This document shows positions 34,285 through 44,585 of a stretch of DNA of 64,000 bases, one piece after another (position 1 is the stretch's first letter; each line of letters opens with the position of its first letter). The stretch covers positions 992,001 through 1,056,000 of the forward strand of contig NZ_AKJN02000007.1 of NCBI RefSeq assembly GCF_000282315.2, written 5' to 3'. A model generated the notes under the pieces. That model was given only the letters and a program-made list of their open reading frames with translations. It did not search any database and was not told the origin of the DNA. The translations under genes and the position numbers were made by a program. Source of the DNA: Pseudomonas sp. GM41(2012) (GTDB lineage: Bacteria > Pseudomonadota > Gammaproteobacteria > Pseudomonadales > Pseudomonadaceae).

Positions 34285-34378
34285 GGTCTTACCGGTATGT
34301 CCAGTGCAGGCGCAGTCTAGGCGCTGTTTTTGGGTGTTCGCAAGTAAATTTTGAGTGATTGGCATGACCGGTCTTACC
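34285..34378 (-). promoter_or_regulatory. Promoter of the DctA-like operon flanked by two GntR-type sites
   Basis: Candidate promoter on the minus strand: TTGCGA (34338-34343) and TAGACT (34314-34319), 18-bp spacer. GGTAAGACC occurs on the minus strand at 34370-34378 (upstream of -35) and 34285-34293 (downstream of -10), 85 bp apart. Sites of the form TGGTNNNACC suit FadR-type GntR proteins, and two flanking sites allow looping. Confidence 0.5.
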
Positions 34379-34440
34379 AGTTGGGCGCAATGCCTCGACC
34401 TTGAGCCTTTTCGCGGTTTGAAAAAAAATCGCGGACGAAA

Positions 34441-34469
34441 AAAAACCGGCCATCACTGGCCGGTTTTTT
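34441..34469 (-). terminator. Terminator of glyA
   Basis: ACCGGCCA-TCAC-TGGCCGGT with T-rich tails on both strands (A5/T6), 25 bp after the glyA stop. Confidence 0.9.
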
Positions 34470-34493
34470 CATTGCTGCGGTTTAGCGGGCTGA

Positions 34494-35747
34494 TTAGGCG
34501 CCGTATACCGGCAGCTTCTTGCAGATAGCCTTGACCTTCTCGCGAACGGCGTCGATCACCGTTTCGTTGTTCAGATCCGCCAGGATGTCGCAGATCCAGC
34601 CGGCCAGTTCTTTGCACTCTGCTTCCTTGAAGCCACGAGTGGTCACAGCCGGAGTACCGAAGCGCAGACCGGAGGTGACGAACGGGGAGCGTGGATCGTT
34701 TGGCACGGAGTTCTTGTTCACGGTGATGAACGCTTTGCCCAGAGCGGCGTCGGCGTCTTTACCGGAGATTTCCTGCTTGATCAGCGACAGCAGGAACAGG
34801 TGGTTCTGAGTACCGCCCGACACCACGTCGTAACCGCGCTCGATGAACACGCCGGCCATGGCCTGGGCGTTTTTCACCACTTGTTGCTGGTAAGTCTTGA
34901 ACTCAGGCTGCAGCGCTTCCTTGAAGCAGATCGCTTTAGCGGCGATCACGTGCTCCAGCGGGCCACCCTGGGCGCCCGGGAATACCGCGGAGTTCAGCTT
35001 CTTCTCGATGTCGGCGTTGGCGCGAGCCAGGATCAGGCCGCCACGTGGACCGCGCAGGGTCTTGTGCGTGGTGGTGGTCACGACGTCAGCGAAAGGCACA
35101 GGGTTCGGGTAGACGCCAGCGGCGACCAGACCGGCCACGTGGGCCATGTCGACGAACAGGTAGGCGCCAACCTTGTCAGCGATTTCGCGGAAGCGCGGGA
35201 AGTCCAGAATCTGCGAGTAGGCAGAGAAACCGGCCACGATCATTTTCGGCTTGTGCTCAACCGCCAGACGCTCGACTTCGTCGTAGTCGATCAGGCCGTT
35301 GCCGTCGATACCGTATTGAACGGCGTTGTACAGCTTGCCGGAGGAGGAAACGCTGGCACCGTGGGTCAAGTGACCGCCGTGCGCCAGGCTCATGCCCAGG
35401 ATGGTGTCGCCCGCTTGCAGCAGAGCCAGGTAAACGGCGCTGTTGGCTTGCGAACCGGCGTGCGGCTGAACGTTGGCGTAATCAGCGCCGAACAGTTCTT
35501 TTGCACGGTCGATGGCCAGTTGCTCGACCACGTCGACGAACTCGCAACCACCGTAGTAGCGCTTGCCCGGGTAGCCTTCGGCGTACTTGTTGGTCAGTAC
35601 CGAGCCTTGAGCTTCCATGACCGCAGGGCTGGTGTAGTTTTCCGAAGCGATCAGCTCAATGTGCTCTTCCTGGCGCTGAGCTTCTTGCTCCATGGCGGCA
35701 AAGAGATCGGCGTCGTACTTGGCAATAGTCAAATCACGGCTGAACAT
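34494..35747 (-). CDS. glyA: Serine hydroxymethyltransferase
   Basis: 417 residues, the normal bacterial length. PLP lysine in TTTHKTLRGPRGG, GSQANSAVYLALLQ and SLAHGGHLTHGASVSSSGK, DMAHVAGLVAAGVYPNP all match GlyA. Interconverts serine and glycine with tetrahydrofolate. Pseudomonas carry more than one glyA; the place next to the MorA gene corresponds to glyA3 of P. aeruginosa as I remember it. Stand-alone gene with its own terminator. Confidence 0.96.
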   Translation of the reverse strand: MFSRDLTIAKYDADLFAAMEQEAQRQEEHIELIASENYTSPAVMEAQGSVLTNKYAEGYPGKRYYGGCEFVDVVEQLAIDRAKELFGADYANVQPHAGSQANSAVYLALLQAGDTILGMSLAHGGHLTHGASVSSSGKLYNAVQYGIDGNGLIDYDEVERLAVEHKPKMIVAGFSAYSQILDFPRFREIADKVGAYLFVDMAHVAGLVAAGVYPNPVPFADVVTTTTHKTLRGPRGGLILARANADIEKKLNSAVFPGAQGGPLEHVIAAKAICFKEALQPEFKTYQQQVVKNAQAMAGVFIERGYDVVSGGTQNHLFLLSLIKQEISGKDADAALGKAFITVNKNSVPNDPRSPFVTSGLRFGTPAVTTRGFKEAECKELAGWICDILADLNNETVIDAVREKVKAICKKLPVYGA

Positions 35748-35877
35748 GGCGGTCCTCAGGGATCGGGGCAGAAAAGGGGGGCATTCTAACCCAATGGGTT
35801 TTAGATGGCATATGAAAGGACATCATGTCGCAGACAAGTGGGCTTCATGACGGGATCAGCGGTGATCATGCTGGCCT

Positions 35878-35975
35878 CATCGCGAGCAGGCTCGCTCCCA
35901 CAGTGGATCTTCAGTGGTCACAAATCTTGCGTGCACCCAAAAAACCTGTGGGAGCGAGCCTGCTCGCGATAGGGC
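35878..35975. repeat. REPIN
   Basis: CATCGCGAGCAGGCTCGCTC...CCACA faces TGTGGGAGCGAGCCTGCTCG...CGATAG around a loop of about 45 bp, between the glyA promoter and the end of the MorA gene. Confidence 0.88.
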
Positions 35976-35995
35976 CATCAGCAGCGCTGAAGATT

Positions 35996-38900
35996 TCAGT
36001 CGAACATGAAGAGCGCATCATTGCTGAACTGCGCTTCAAACCGGTTCGCCGGCATCGGACGGCCGAACAGATACCCCTGAACCTCGTCGCAACCATGCTC
36101 ACGCAGGAAGTCGAGTTGCTCGTGGGTTTCCACGCCCTCGGCGATGACCGCCAGATTGAGGCTGTGGGCCATGGCGATGATTGCGCGGGCAATCTGCGCA
36201 TCCTGCTCGCCCGACGGCAGGCCGTCGACGAAGGTGCGGTCGATTTTCAGCACGTCGATCGGAAACTGCTTGAGGTAGTTGAGCGATGAGTAACCGGTGC
36301 CGAAGTCGTCGACCGCAATGCTCAGGCCGAGATTTTTCAGCCCGGCGAGAATCTGCATCGCTTCGCTGACTTCGCGCATCAGGATACTTTCGGTCAGTTC
36401 CAGCTCCAGGCATGCCGGCGACAGGCCGGTTTCCTTGAGGATGGTGGCGATCCGCGTCCCGAGTTGGCCGTCGGAGAACTGCCGGGCCGAAATGTTCACC
36501 GACACCTTCGGCACCCGGACCTTGGCCTGATGCCAGCTCTTGAGCTGACGGCAGGCCTCGCTGATCACCCAGTCGCCGACATCCACCACCAGACCGAGCT
36601 CTTCGAGCACCGGAATGAAGTCTCCCGGCGGCACCAGACCGCGTCGTGGATGGCGCCAGCGCAGCAAGGCTTCGGCGCCGGTCAGGCGTTTGCCATCGCC
36701 GCTGAACTGCGGTTGGTAGTAGAGGACGAATTCGTTCTGCTCCAGGGCGTGACGCAAGTCGCTTTCCAGCTCCAGACGCTCCAGGGCGCTGGCGTTCATG
36801 TCGGCCTGATAGAACTGGAAGTTGTTCTTGCCGCGCTCCTTGGCGTGATACATCGCGGTGTCGGCGTTTTTCATCAGCTGGCTGAGTTCGTTACCGTCCT
36901 GAGGGCTCAGGGCGATGCCGATACTGGCGGTGACGAAGAACTCGCGGCCTTCAAGCACGAACGGTTTCACCAGGCTGGCGAGAATCTGTTCGGCCACATG
37001 AATCGCCCGGTTCAAGGCAATTTCACGGTTGGCCCGCGGTTGCAGGAGCAAGGTGAACTCATCGCCGCCCATGCGCGCCACGGTGTCGTCATCATCGACA
37101 CAGCCGAGCAGGCGCGTGGCCATTTCCTTGAGCATGCGATCGCCGGCGGCGTGGCCCAGGGAGTCGTTGATCGGTTTGAAGCGGTCCAGGTCGAGGAACA
37201 TCAGCACCACCCAGGACTTCTGCCGTTCGGCTGATTGCAGCGCCGAGTGCAGGCGATCCTGGAACAGTGTGCGGTTGGGCAAGTGGGTCAGGGCGTCGTA
37301 ATAGGCGAGGCGGTGAATCCGCTGCTCACTGGCCTTGCGTTCGCTGATGTCGCTGAAGAAGCACACGTAGCTGGCCAGATCGCCTTCGTCATCCAGCACC
37401 GCCGTGATCCCGACCCAGGCCGGGTAATGCTCGCCATTGCGTCGTTTGAGCCAGACTTCGCCTTCCCACGTGCTGTGCTGATGCAACTGCTTGAGGACAT
37501 AACGCAGATGGGCTTCCTGCTGCTCGTCGACGGTCAGCATGTTCGGCAACTGGTCGAGCACCTGCTCCACCGCATAACCGCTGACACGGCTGAAGGCTTC
37601 GTTAGCCTGGACGATATAGCCGGCCGGGTCGGTGATCAGGATCGCCGAGGTCGAGTGCTCAAATACGGTCGCAGCCATGCGCAGGTCTTTTTCGGCCCGG
37701 CGTTGCTGGCTGATGTCACGACCGACGCCCAGCACGCCTTCGAATGCACCGTGTTCGTCCCAGACCAGCACCAGCCGCAGTTCGATCGGAATCTTGCGCC
37801 CGTCGGCCCGCAGGCAATCGAACAAAAACAGTTGGGTCTGCACTTGGCTGCGCAACAGCGCCAGTTGGTCGGGTTTATTCAGCGCTTTGCTGACCCGGTC
37901 CATCAGTTGATAAATGCCGGTCAGCTGTTGTGGGTTGGCGATGGTCGATTGCCAGCCGTTCTGGAAAATCCAGTCGGCGTCGTAGCCCAGCACGGCTTGC
38001 ACCGACGGGCTGACGTAGTTGAGCGCGATCTTGCTGTCGGTTGAGAAAATCACGTCGCTGATGCTTTCGGCGAGCATCCGGTAGCGCTGCTCGCTGTCGC
38101 GCAGGGACTCACTGGCTTCAATCTGATCGGTGATGTCCTTGGCCACGCCGATGATCCGCGTGACCTGGTCGTGCTTGTCCCGCGCCAGCGCCTGTTCGCG
38201 GATGTCGAAGCGCCGCCATTTACCGTCCCGGTGGCGGAAGCGCAGCTGGCATTGCATCAATTGTCTGTAACCGGCCTGGCGCTGGGTCTGGCGTGAGCGG
38301 TGGTAGAAGTCGGCATCTTCGGGGTTCAGCAGAATTTCCCAGAAATACTCGCCCATCTGGTGCAGTTCGGTGCGGTTGTAACCGAGCGTCTGGCCCAGGT
38401 GGTGGTTGCTGAAAATCATTCGCTGGCTGATCACGTCCTGCACGTACAGATGATCCGGCACGGTGCGTACCACGTCGGACCAGAATCCTTCACGCTCCAG
38501 CAGCGACAGTTCGACGAGCTTGCGGCTGGTGATGTCGGTGATGCTCAGGATCACCGCTTTATAGTCGTCCTGGTCTTCCGGCAGACGCAGGACCAGCCAC
38601 AAATGTTGGTCGCGGCCATTGGCGTCTTGCAGTTTGATTTCCAGTTCAAGCTGTTTCTGCTGGTTGAGCACCGCGTCGAGCACTTGATTGCCGATGGCGG
38701 TGCCGTCCTGCGGGTTACCGTCGATCAGCAGTTTCCAGGCTTGATCGCAGGTGTTGACGTTGAGCAGTTGCAGGGCGACCAGGTTGACTTCGGTGATGCG
38801 CAATTCCTGCAGCAGGTGCTGGCGCTGTTCCGGTGTTTCGAGCCAGACCTTCAGTTGTTCGCTGCTGTGCAGCTGAGCATTGTCGAAGACGCTTTTGAGC

Positions 38901-39844
38901 CCGGACACGTCGAGTACACACAAGGCGACGCCAGTGCCTTCGAAAATATCCTGGTAGCGTCGACGGCCTTCGTGCACCTGGTGTTGGCGGCGGCGCATGT
39001 TCAGCAGAGCGATGAACGGCAGGAGCGAAAAGGCCAGGCCCAGAAGGCATTTGCCGATGAACGCCGGCAGCAGGTGTTCGATCACCCGTTGCCGGTCGAA
39101 CAACCCGCGCAGTTGCCAGTCGCTGCTGCTCAGGGGCACGGTCAGCACGCTGTTGGCCAGCTCATCCGGTGTTATCACCGCCGGAGTGGCCGAGGGCTGG
39201 CCATCGTCGCGGCTGATGATCTGGTGATTGACGCGGTTTTCCACCACCCACAGCGGGCGAATACCGGTTTCGTTTTGTTTGGTCAGCGACGAGAAAAATG
39301 TCGGCGTCAGGCGCAGAACCCAGTAGCCACGGGTGCTGCCACTGGCTTGATGCAGCAGCAGATGCACCACCGAACCGTCATTGGCGTTGCTGAAATAATG
39401 GGCCTGGGCGCGACTACGCCGCACCAGATCGCTCAGGTAGTCGGCGTCGTCGCTGTCTTCGACACTGTCATTGAGGATTTTCCCGGAAGGGCTGAGCAAC
39501 GCGAGGCTGCGCAGCTCGGGCAAGGATTTTTGCAGTTTGCGAAACAGCGCCTGCTGTTCGTCGGCGCTTTGCGGTTGTTCGACGATCGGTAGCAGGTTGA
39601 GGGCGATCTGGGCGTTGAGTGCCATGTTCAGGCTGACTTGCGAGGCCAGATCGGCGGTGTAGTCGATGGTGTACTGACGCTGGTTTTTCTGGGTTTCGCG
39701 AAGCTGATCCAGCAACTGCCAAAACAGCAGCGCGAGCAGCAGCAGGACGAGCATCGCCAGCGCGCCCTTCAAGGATCCACGCAGGGGTGAGCCGGTCGCA
39801 GGATTGAGTGCGCTCACGGAAGAAGGTGGGGTGACATTAGACAA
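35996..39844 (-). CDS. morA: MorA-type membrane sensor with PAS domains, GGDEF and EAL domains
   Basis: 1282 residues. N-terminal transmembrane helix (about 25-47), a periplasmic sensor region up to a second helix at about 268-287 (GKCLLGLAFSLLPFIALLNM), then several PAS/PAC modules (about 300-830), GGDEF near residue 925 with an intact RMGGDEF active site, and EAL near 1056 with GAEALLRW, followed by the loop-6 DDFGTGYSSL and late KIDRTFVDGL segments. Both cyclases and phosphodiesterase motifs look active, as in MorA, which controls motility and biofilm by cyclic-di-GMP. P. aeruginosa MorA is somewhat longer (about 1415 residues). Single-gene unit. Confidence 0.92.
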   Translation of the reverse strand: MSNVTPPSSVSALNPATGSPLRGSLKGALAMLVLLLLALLFWQLLDQLRETQKNQRQYTIDYTADLASQVSLNMALNAQIALNLLPIVEQPQSADEQQALFRKLQKSLPELRSLALLSPSGKILNDSVEDSDDADYLSDLVRRSRAQAHYFSNANDGSVVHLLLHQASGSTRGYWVLRLTPTFFSSLTKQNETGIRPLWVVENRVNHQIISRDDGQPSATPAVITPDELANSVLTVPLSSSDWQLRGLFDRQRVIEHLLPAFIGKCLLGLAFSLLPFIALLNMRRRQHQVHEGRRRYQDIFEGTGVALCVLDVSGLKSVFDNAQLHSSEQLKVWLETPEQRQHLLQELRITEVNLVALQLLNVNTCDQAWKLLIDGNPQDGTAIGNQVLDAVLNQQKQLELEIKLQDANGRDQHLWLVLRLPEDQDDYKAVILSITDITSRKLVELSLLEREGFWSDVVRTVPDHLYVQDVISQRMIFSNHHLGQTLGYNRTELHQMGEYFWEILLNPEDADFYHRSRQTQRQAGYRQLMQCQLRFRHRDGKWRRFDIREQALARDKHDQVTRIIGVAKDITDQIEASESLRDSEQRYRMLAESISDVIFSTDSKIALNYVSPSVQAVLGYDADWIFQNGWQSTIANPQQLTGIYQLMDRVSKALNKPDQLALLRSQVQTQLFLFDCLRADGRKIPIELRLVLVWDEHGAFEGVLGVGRDISQQRRAEKDLRMAATVFEHSTSAILITDPAGYIVQANEAFSRVSGYAVEQVLDQLPNMLTVDEQQEAHLRYVLKQLHQHSTWEGEVWLKRRNGEHYPAWVGITAVLDDEGDLASYVCFFSDISERKASEQRIHRLAYYDALTHLPNRTLFQDRLHSALQSAERQKSWVVLMFLDLDRFKPINDSLGHAAGDRMLKEMATRLLGCVDDDDTVARMGGDEFTLLLQPRANREIALNRAIHVAEQILASLVKPFVLEGREFFVTASIGIALSPQDGNELSQLMKNADTAMYHAKERGKNNFQFYQADMNASALERLELESDLRHALEQNEFVLYYQPQFSGDGKRLTGAEALLRWRHPRRGLVPPGDFIPVLEELGLVVDVGDWVISEACRQLKSWHQAKVRVPKVSVNISARQFSDGQLGTRIATILKETGLSPACLELELTESILMREVSEAMQILAGLKNLGLSIAVDDFGTGYSSLNYLKQFPIDVLKIDRTFVDGLPSGEQDAQIARAIIAMAHSLNLAVIAEGVETHEQLDFLREHGCDEVQGYLFGRPMPANRFEAQFSNDALFMFD

Positions 39845-40127
39845 ACTGTAATCCTGCGGTTTGGCTGGACTGGCGCGACGTGCACTATAAGCCGGACGCC
39901 CGGAGGGCGGCTAGCATGCCCTGAGTTGTGGCAAAGTGCCAGACCCACTCGGCTGGACTGCCTTCCGTCAATCAGGTAGCTTTGCCGGTTACGCGGGAGC
40001 GTTCCAGCTCCTAGAATCAGGTTTTTTCAGCGCGCAGCATTGATAGCTATCAATCGTCGACGCGCACAACCTGGACGGGCATCGCCCGCGCCCCAATCAT
40101 TCATCGTTCACTGACCCTAGGTTCTCC
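39845..40127. other. Divergent promoter region of morA and ettA
   Basis: 283 bp without a gene. GATAGCTATC (about 40041-40050) is a perfect 10-bp palindrome roughly 80 bp before ettA. I see no other defined element. Confidence 0.45.
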
Positions 40128-41792
<1,665 letters not shown>

Positions 41793-41810
41793 TTTCAGGT
41801 TGGTTGCATG

Positions 41811-41843
41811 AAAAAACGGAGCCTTCGGGGCTCCGTTTTTTTT
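41811..41843 (+). terminator. Terminator of ettA
   Basis: ACGGAGCC-TTCG-GGGCTCCGT stem with UUCG-type loop and eight T; A6 precedes it. Confidence 0.92.
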
Positions 41844-41865
41844 GGTCTTTCAGATAGACCGTAGC

Positions 41866-41953
41866 GCGGCCATCGCGAGCAGGCTCGCTCCCACATGGGA
41901 TCTATCTTCAACCAATGGAGATCTACTGTGGGAGCGAGCCTGCTCGCGATGCG
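41866..41953. repeat. REPIN
   Basis: CGCGGCCATCGCGAGCAGGC...CCACA faces TGTGGGAGCGAGCCTGCTCG...CGATGCG, loop of about 33 bp containing AGATCTA. Confidence 0.88.
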
Positions 41954-42148
41954 ATTCCCAAATCAGTGCAAGCCTGGATCTGATAATCCCTAATCGGGTG
42001 CAATAAAGAGCTTTTCAGGTGCGTATTTACATCAGGCGCACCATTTAATTTCATAATTGCGACATTTTGTTCTGTCATGGTGCGCAATCAGTTTGCTAAA
42101 GTCCGGCCCAATCTCTTCCAACGACAATAAATTTGCCGAGACTTTTCC

Positions 42149-43486
42149 ATGATCGAATCCGTTGAATCCTTCCTTGCCCGCCTGAAAAAACGCGACCCGG
42201 ACCAGCCTGAATTCCACCAGGCCGTGGAAGAAGTCCTGCGCAGTCTGTGGCCATTTCTGGAAGCCAATCCGCACTATTTGACGTCGGGCATTCTGGAGCG
42301 GATTTGCGAGCCGGAGCGGGCGATCGTTTTCAGGGTTTCCTGGGTCGACGATCAAGGCAAAGTGCAGGTCAATCGCGGATTCCGCATCCAGATGAACAGC
42401 GCTATTGGTCCGTACAAGGGTGGGCTGCGTTTCCATCCATCGGTGAACCTTGGCGTGCTGAAGTTCCTTGCCTTCGAGCAGACCTTCAAAAACTCGCTGA
42501 CGTCGCTGCCGATGGGCGGTGGCAAGGGTGGTTCGGACTTCGACCCGAAAGGCAAAAGCGACGCTGAAGTCATGCGGTTTTGCCAGGCCTTCATGAGCGA
42601 GTTGTACCGTCACATCGGTGCAGACGTTGACGTTCCGGCCGGTGATATCGGCGTCGGTGCGCGCGAGATCGGTTTCCTGTTCGGCCAATACAAGCGCCTG
42701 AGCAACCAGTTCACCAGCGTGTTGACCGGCAAGGGGCCGAGCTATGGCGGCAGCCTGATTCGCCCGGAAGCCACCGGTTTCGGCTGTGTGTACTTCGCTG
42801 AAGAAATGCTCAAGCGCAGCGGTGAAACCGTCGAAGGCAAGCGCGTGGCCATCTCCGGTTCCGGCAACGTCGCGCAATATGCGGCGCGCAAAGTCATGGA
42901 CCTGGGCGGCAAAGTGATTTCGTTGTCCGATTCCGAAGGCACGCTGTACTGCGAAAGCGGTTTGACCGAAGAGCAGTGGCTGGCGGTGCTGGAGCTGAAA
43001 AACGTCCAGCGTGGGCGCATAAGTGAACTGGCCGGCCGTTTTGGCCTGGAGTTCAAGGCCGGCCAGCACCCATGGGCGCTGAGTTGCGACATCGCGCTGC
43101 CCTGCGCGACACAAAACGAGCTGGATGCCGAGGCGGCCCGCACGTTATTGCGCAACGGCTGCCTCTGCGTAGCGGAAGGCGCGAACATGCCGACCACCCT
43201 TGAAGCCGTAGACGTGTTTATCGAGGCGGGGATTCTGTTCGCGCCAGGCAAGGCTTCCAATGCCGGTGGTGTCGCGGTGAGCGGGCTGGAGATGTCGCAG
43301 AACGCCATGCGCCTGCTATGGACCGGTGGTGAAGTGGACAGCAAACTCCACGCGATCATGCAGTCGATCCACCACGCTTGCGTGCATTACGGCGAAGAGA
43401 ATGGCCGGATCAACTACGTCAAAGGCGCGAACATCGCCGGCTTCGTCAAAGTTGCCGACGCGATGCTCGCCCAAGGCGTGGTTTAA
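42149..43486 (+). CDS. gdhA: NADP-specific glutamate dehydrogenase
   Basis: 445 residues, the hexameric small GDH. PMGGGKGGSDFDPKGKSD carries the catalytic and substrate lysines; GPKY-equivalent region is RPEATGFGCVYFAEEML, and AISGSGNVAQYAARKVM is the NADP fold. Forms glutamate from 2-oxoglutarate and ammonium. Its stop overlaps the stop of the convergent Gre-like gene by 3 bp. Confidence 0.95.
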   Translation: MIESVESFLARLKKRDPDQPEFHQAVEEVLRSLWPFLEANPHYLTSGILERICEPERAIVFRVSWVDDQGKVQVNRGFRIQMNSAIGPYKGGLRFHPSVNLGVLKFLAFEQTFKNSLTSLPMGGGKGGSDFDPKGKSDAEVMRFCQAFMSELYRHIGADVDVPAGDIGVGAREIGFLFGQYKRLSNQFTSVLTGKGPSYGGSLIRPEATGFGCVYFAEEMLKRSGETVEGKRVAISGSGNVAQYAARKVMDLGGKVISLSDSEGTLYCESGLTEEQWLAVLELKNVQRGRISELAGRFGLEFKAGQHPWALSCDIALPCATQNELDAEAARTLLRNGCLCVAEGANMPTTLEAVDVFIEAGILFAPGKASNAGGVAVSGLEMSQNAMRLLWTGGEVDSKLHAIMQSIHHACVHYGEENGRINYVKGANIAGFVKVADAMLAQGVV

Positions 43487-43977
43487 GCCGGCTCGATACG
43501 GATGATCTCGATCAACTGATCGCCAGCCGGACGTTGCCACAGCACCTCGTCGCCGAGTTGCGCCCCGAGCAGCGCCCGGCCCAGCGGTGAACCCCAGTTG
43601 ATCAGACCCGCCGACGCATCGGCCTGATCTTCACCGACCAGTTGCACGGTTTGCTCAGTGTTGTATTCGTCGGCGAAGGTCACACGGCTGCCGATCTGCA
43701 CTTTTTGCCTTGAGTTGGCGGCGGTCACGACCTGGGCGCTTTGCAGGCGCTGGTTGAAATACCGCAAATCCCGTTCAAGGTCCGCCAGGCGCTGCTTGTC
43801 GGCGTGCTCGCCTTTGGCTGATTGCTCGCTGTGCAGGTGTTGCAATTCGGCGACTTTCACCTGCAACTGGGCCAGCCCCGTGGGCGTGACGTAATTGGGC
43901 TGCGCACTGACCTGCCGTTCGACGGGCTGATCGGCTTGCGCGGCGGCGTTATCTTCATTGACGAAGGCACGACTCAT
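43483..43977 (-). CDS. GreA/GreB-family transcription elongation factor-like protein
   Basis: 164 residues. About 28 N-terminal residues precede a coiled coil (QLQVKVAELQHLHSEQSAKG...LSAQVV equivalent RLQSAQVVTAA) and a C-terminal FKBP-like Gre domain (GSRVTFADEYNTEQTVQLVG, INWGSPLGRALLGAQLGDEV). The coiled coil is about four residues shorter than in GreA and its tip reads AKGEHADKQ instead of GDLKENAEY; one Glu and one Asp remain, so transcript-cleavage ability is possible but uncertain. Proteins of this type bind RNA polymerase near the secondary channel. Convergent with gdhA. Confidence 0.82.
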   Translation of the reverse strand: MSRAFVNEDNAAAQADQPVERQVSAQPNYVTPTGLAQLQVKVAELQHLHSEQSAKGEHADKQRLADLERDLRYFNQRLQSAQVVTAANSRQKVQIGSRVTFADEYNTEQTVQLVGEDQADASAGLINWGSPLGRALLGAQLGDEVLWQRPAGDQLIEIIRIEPA

Positions 43978-44047
43978 GGTTTTCTCCCGTTATAGGATTT
44001 GGGCCATGGTCGCAGGCTTTTAGTTTCGACAGATATCTGTCAGCGAC

Positions 44048-44404
44048 TTATTGCGAGCGAAAAGCACGAGCGGCGTCCTGGTCCTTCTGCTGCTGCCAGG
44101 CTTTTTCGCGCTCGTCCCAATGGTGGCTGCGATAATCCTCACGGTCCTCGCTTTCGCGCATCGCCTGACACTGACGGAAGCCATCGCTCCAGCCCTCGGC
44201 GTACTGCTTGTCCTTGAGGTAACGCGGAACGTTTTTACGAAACTCTCCGGTGATTGCCCCGGCCGCTTGCCGGCCACTGCTGCAACCGTCATCGAAGCCA
44301 TCGGCGAATGCCGGTGGATAACCCTTGGCGATCAGATCCTCGTGGGTCGTCTGGCAACCCGCGATCAACATCAGCAAACCCACCACACCCACGCAACGCC
44401 ACAT
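44048..44404 (-). CDS. Small lipoprotein of unknown function
   Basis: 118 residues from ATG 44404 (GGGAG upstream). The lipobox LLMLIAGC places the acylated cysteine near residue 18. The rest is hydrophilic with YPPAFADGFDDGCSSGRQAA and GWSDGFRQC, repeating a WSDGF/FADGFDDG theme, and a charged C-terminus. Not recognised by name; such G-F-D-D-G repeats resemble those of small periplasmic binding or scaffolding lipoproteins. Confidence 0.75.
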   Translation of the reverse strand: MWRCVGVVGLLMLIAGCQTTHEDLIAKGYPPAFADGFDDGCSSGRQAAGAITGEFRKNVPRYLKDKQYAEGWSDGFRQCQAMRESEDREDYRSHHWDEREKAWQQQKDQDAARAFRSQ

Positions 44405-44481
44405 CTCAGACTCCCAGACCGTCAACGGCCTATAGGAGAAGTCTAGGAGTGGATTCGTGAGCGGGATGTGAAAGAGAGATC

Positions 44482-44570
44482 TGTAGGAGCACAGCTTGCT
44501 GGCGATGGCATCACCTCGGTCTATCTGAACAATCGCGTCGATATCATCGCCAGCAAGCTGTGCTCCTACA
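44482..44570. repeat. REPIN
   Basis: TGTAGGAGCACAGCTTGCTG...GCGATG faces CATCGCCAGCAAGCTGTGCT...CCTACA, both arms with the same CTGGCG variant. Loop about 38 bp. Confidence 0.9.
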
Positions 44571-44585
44571 GGTAATGTGGGGCGG

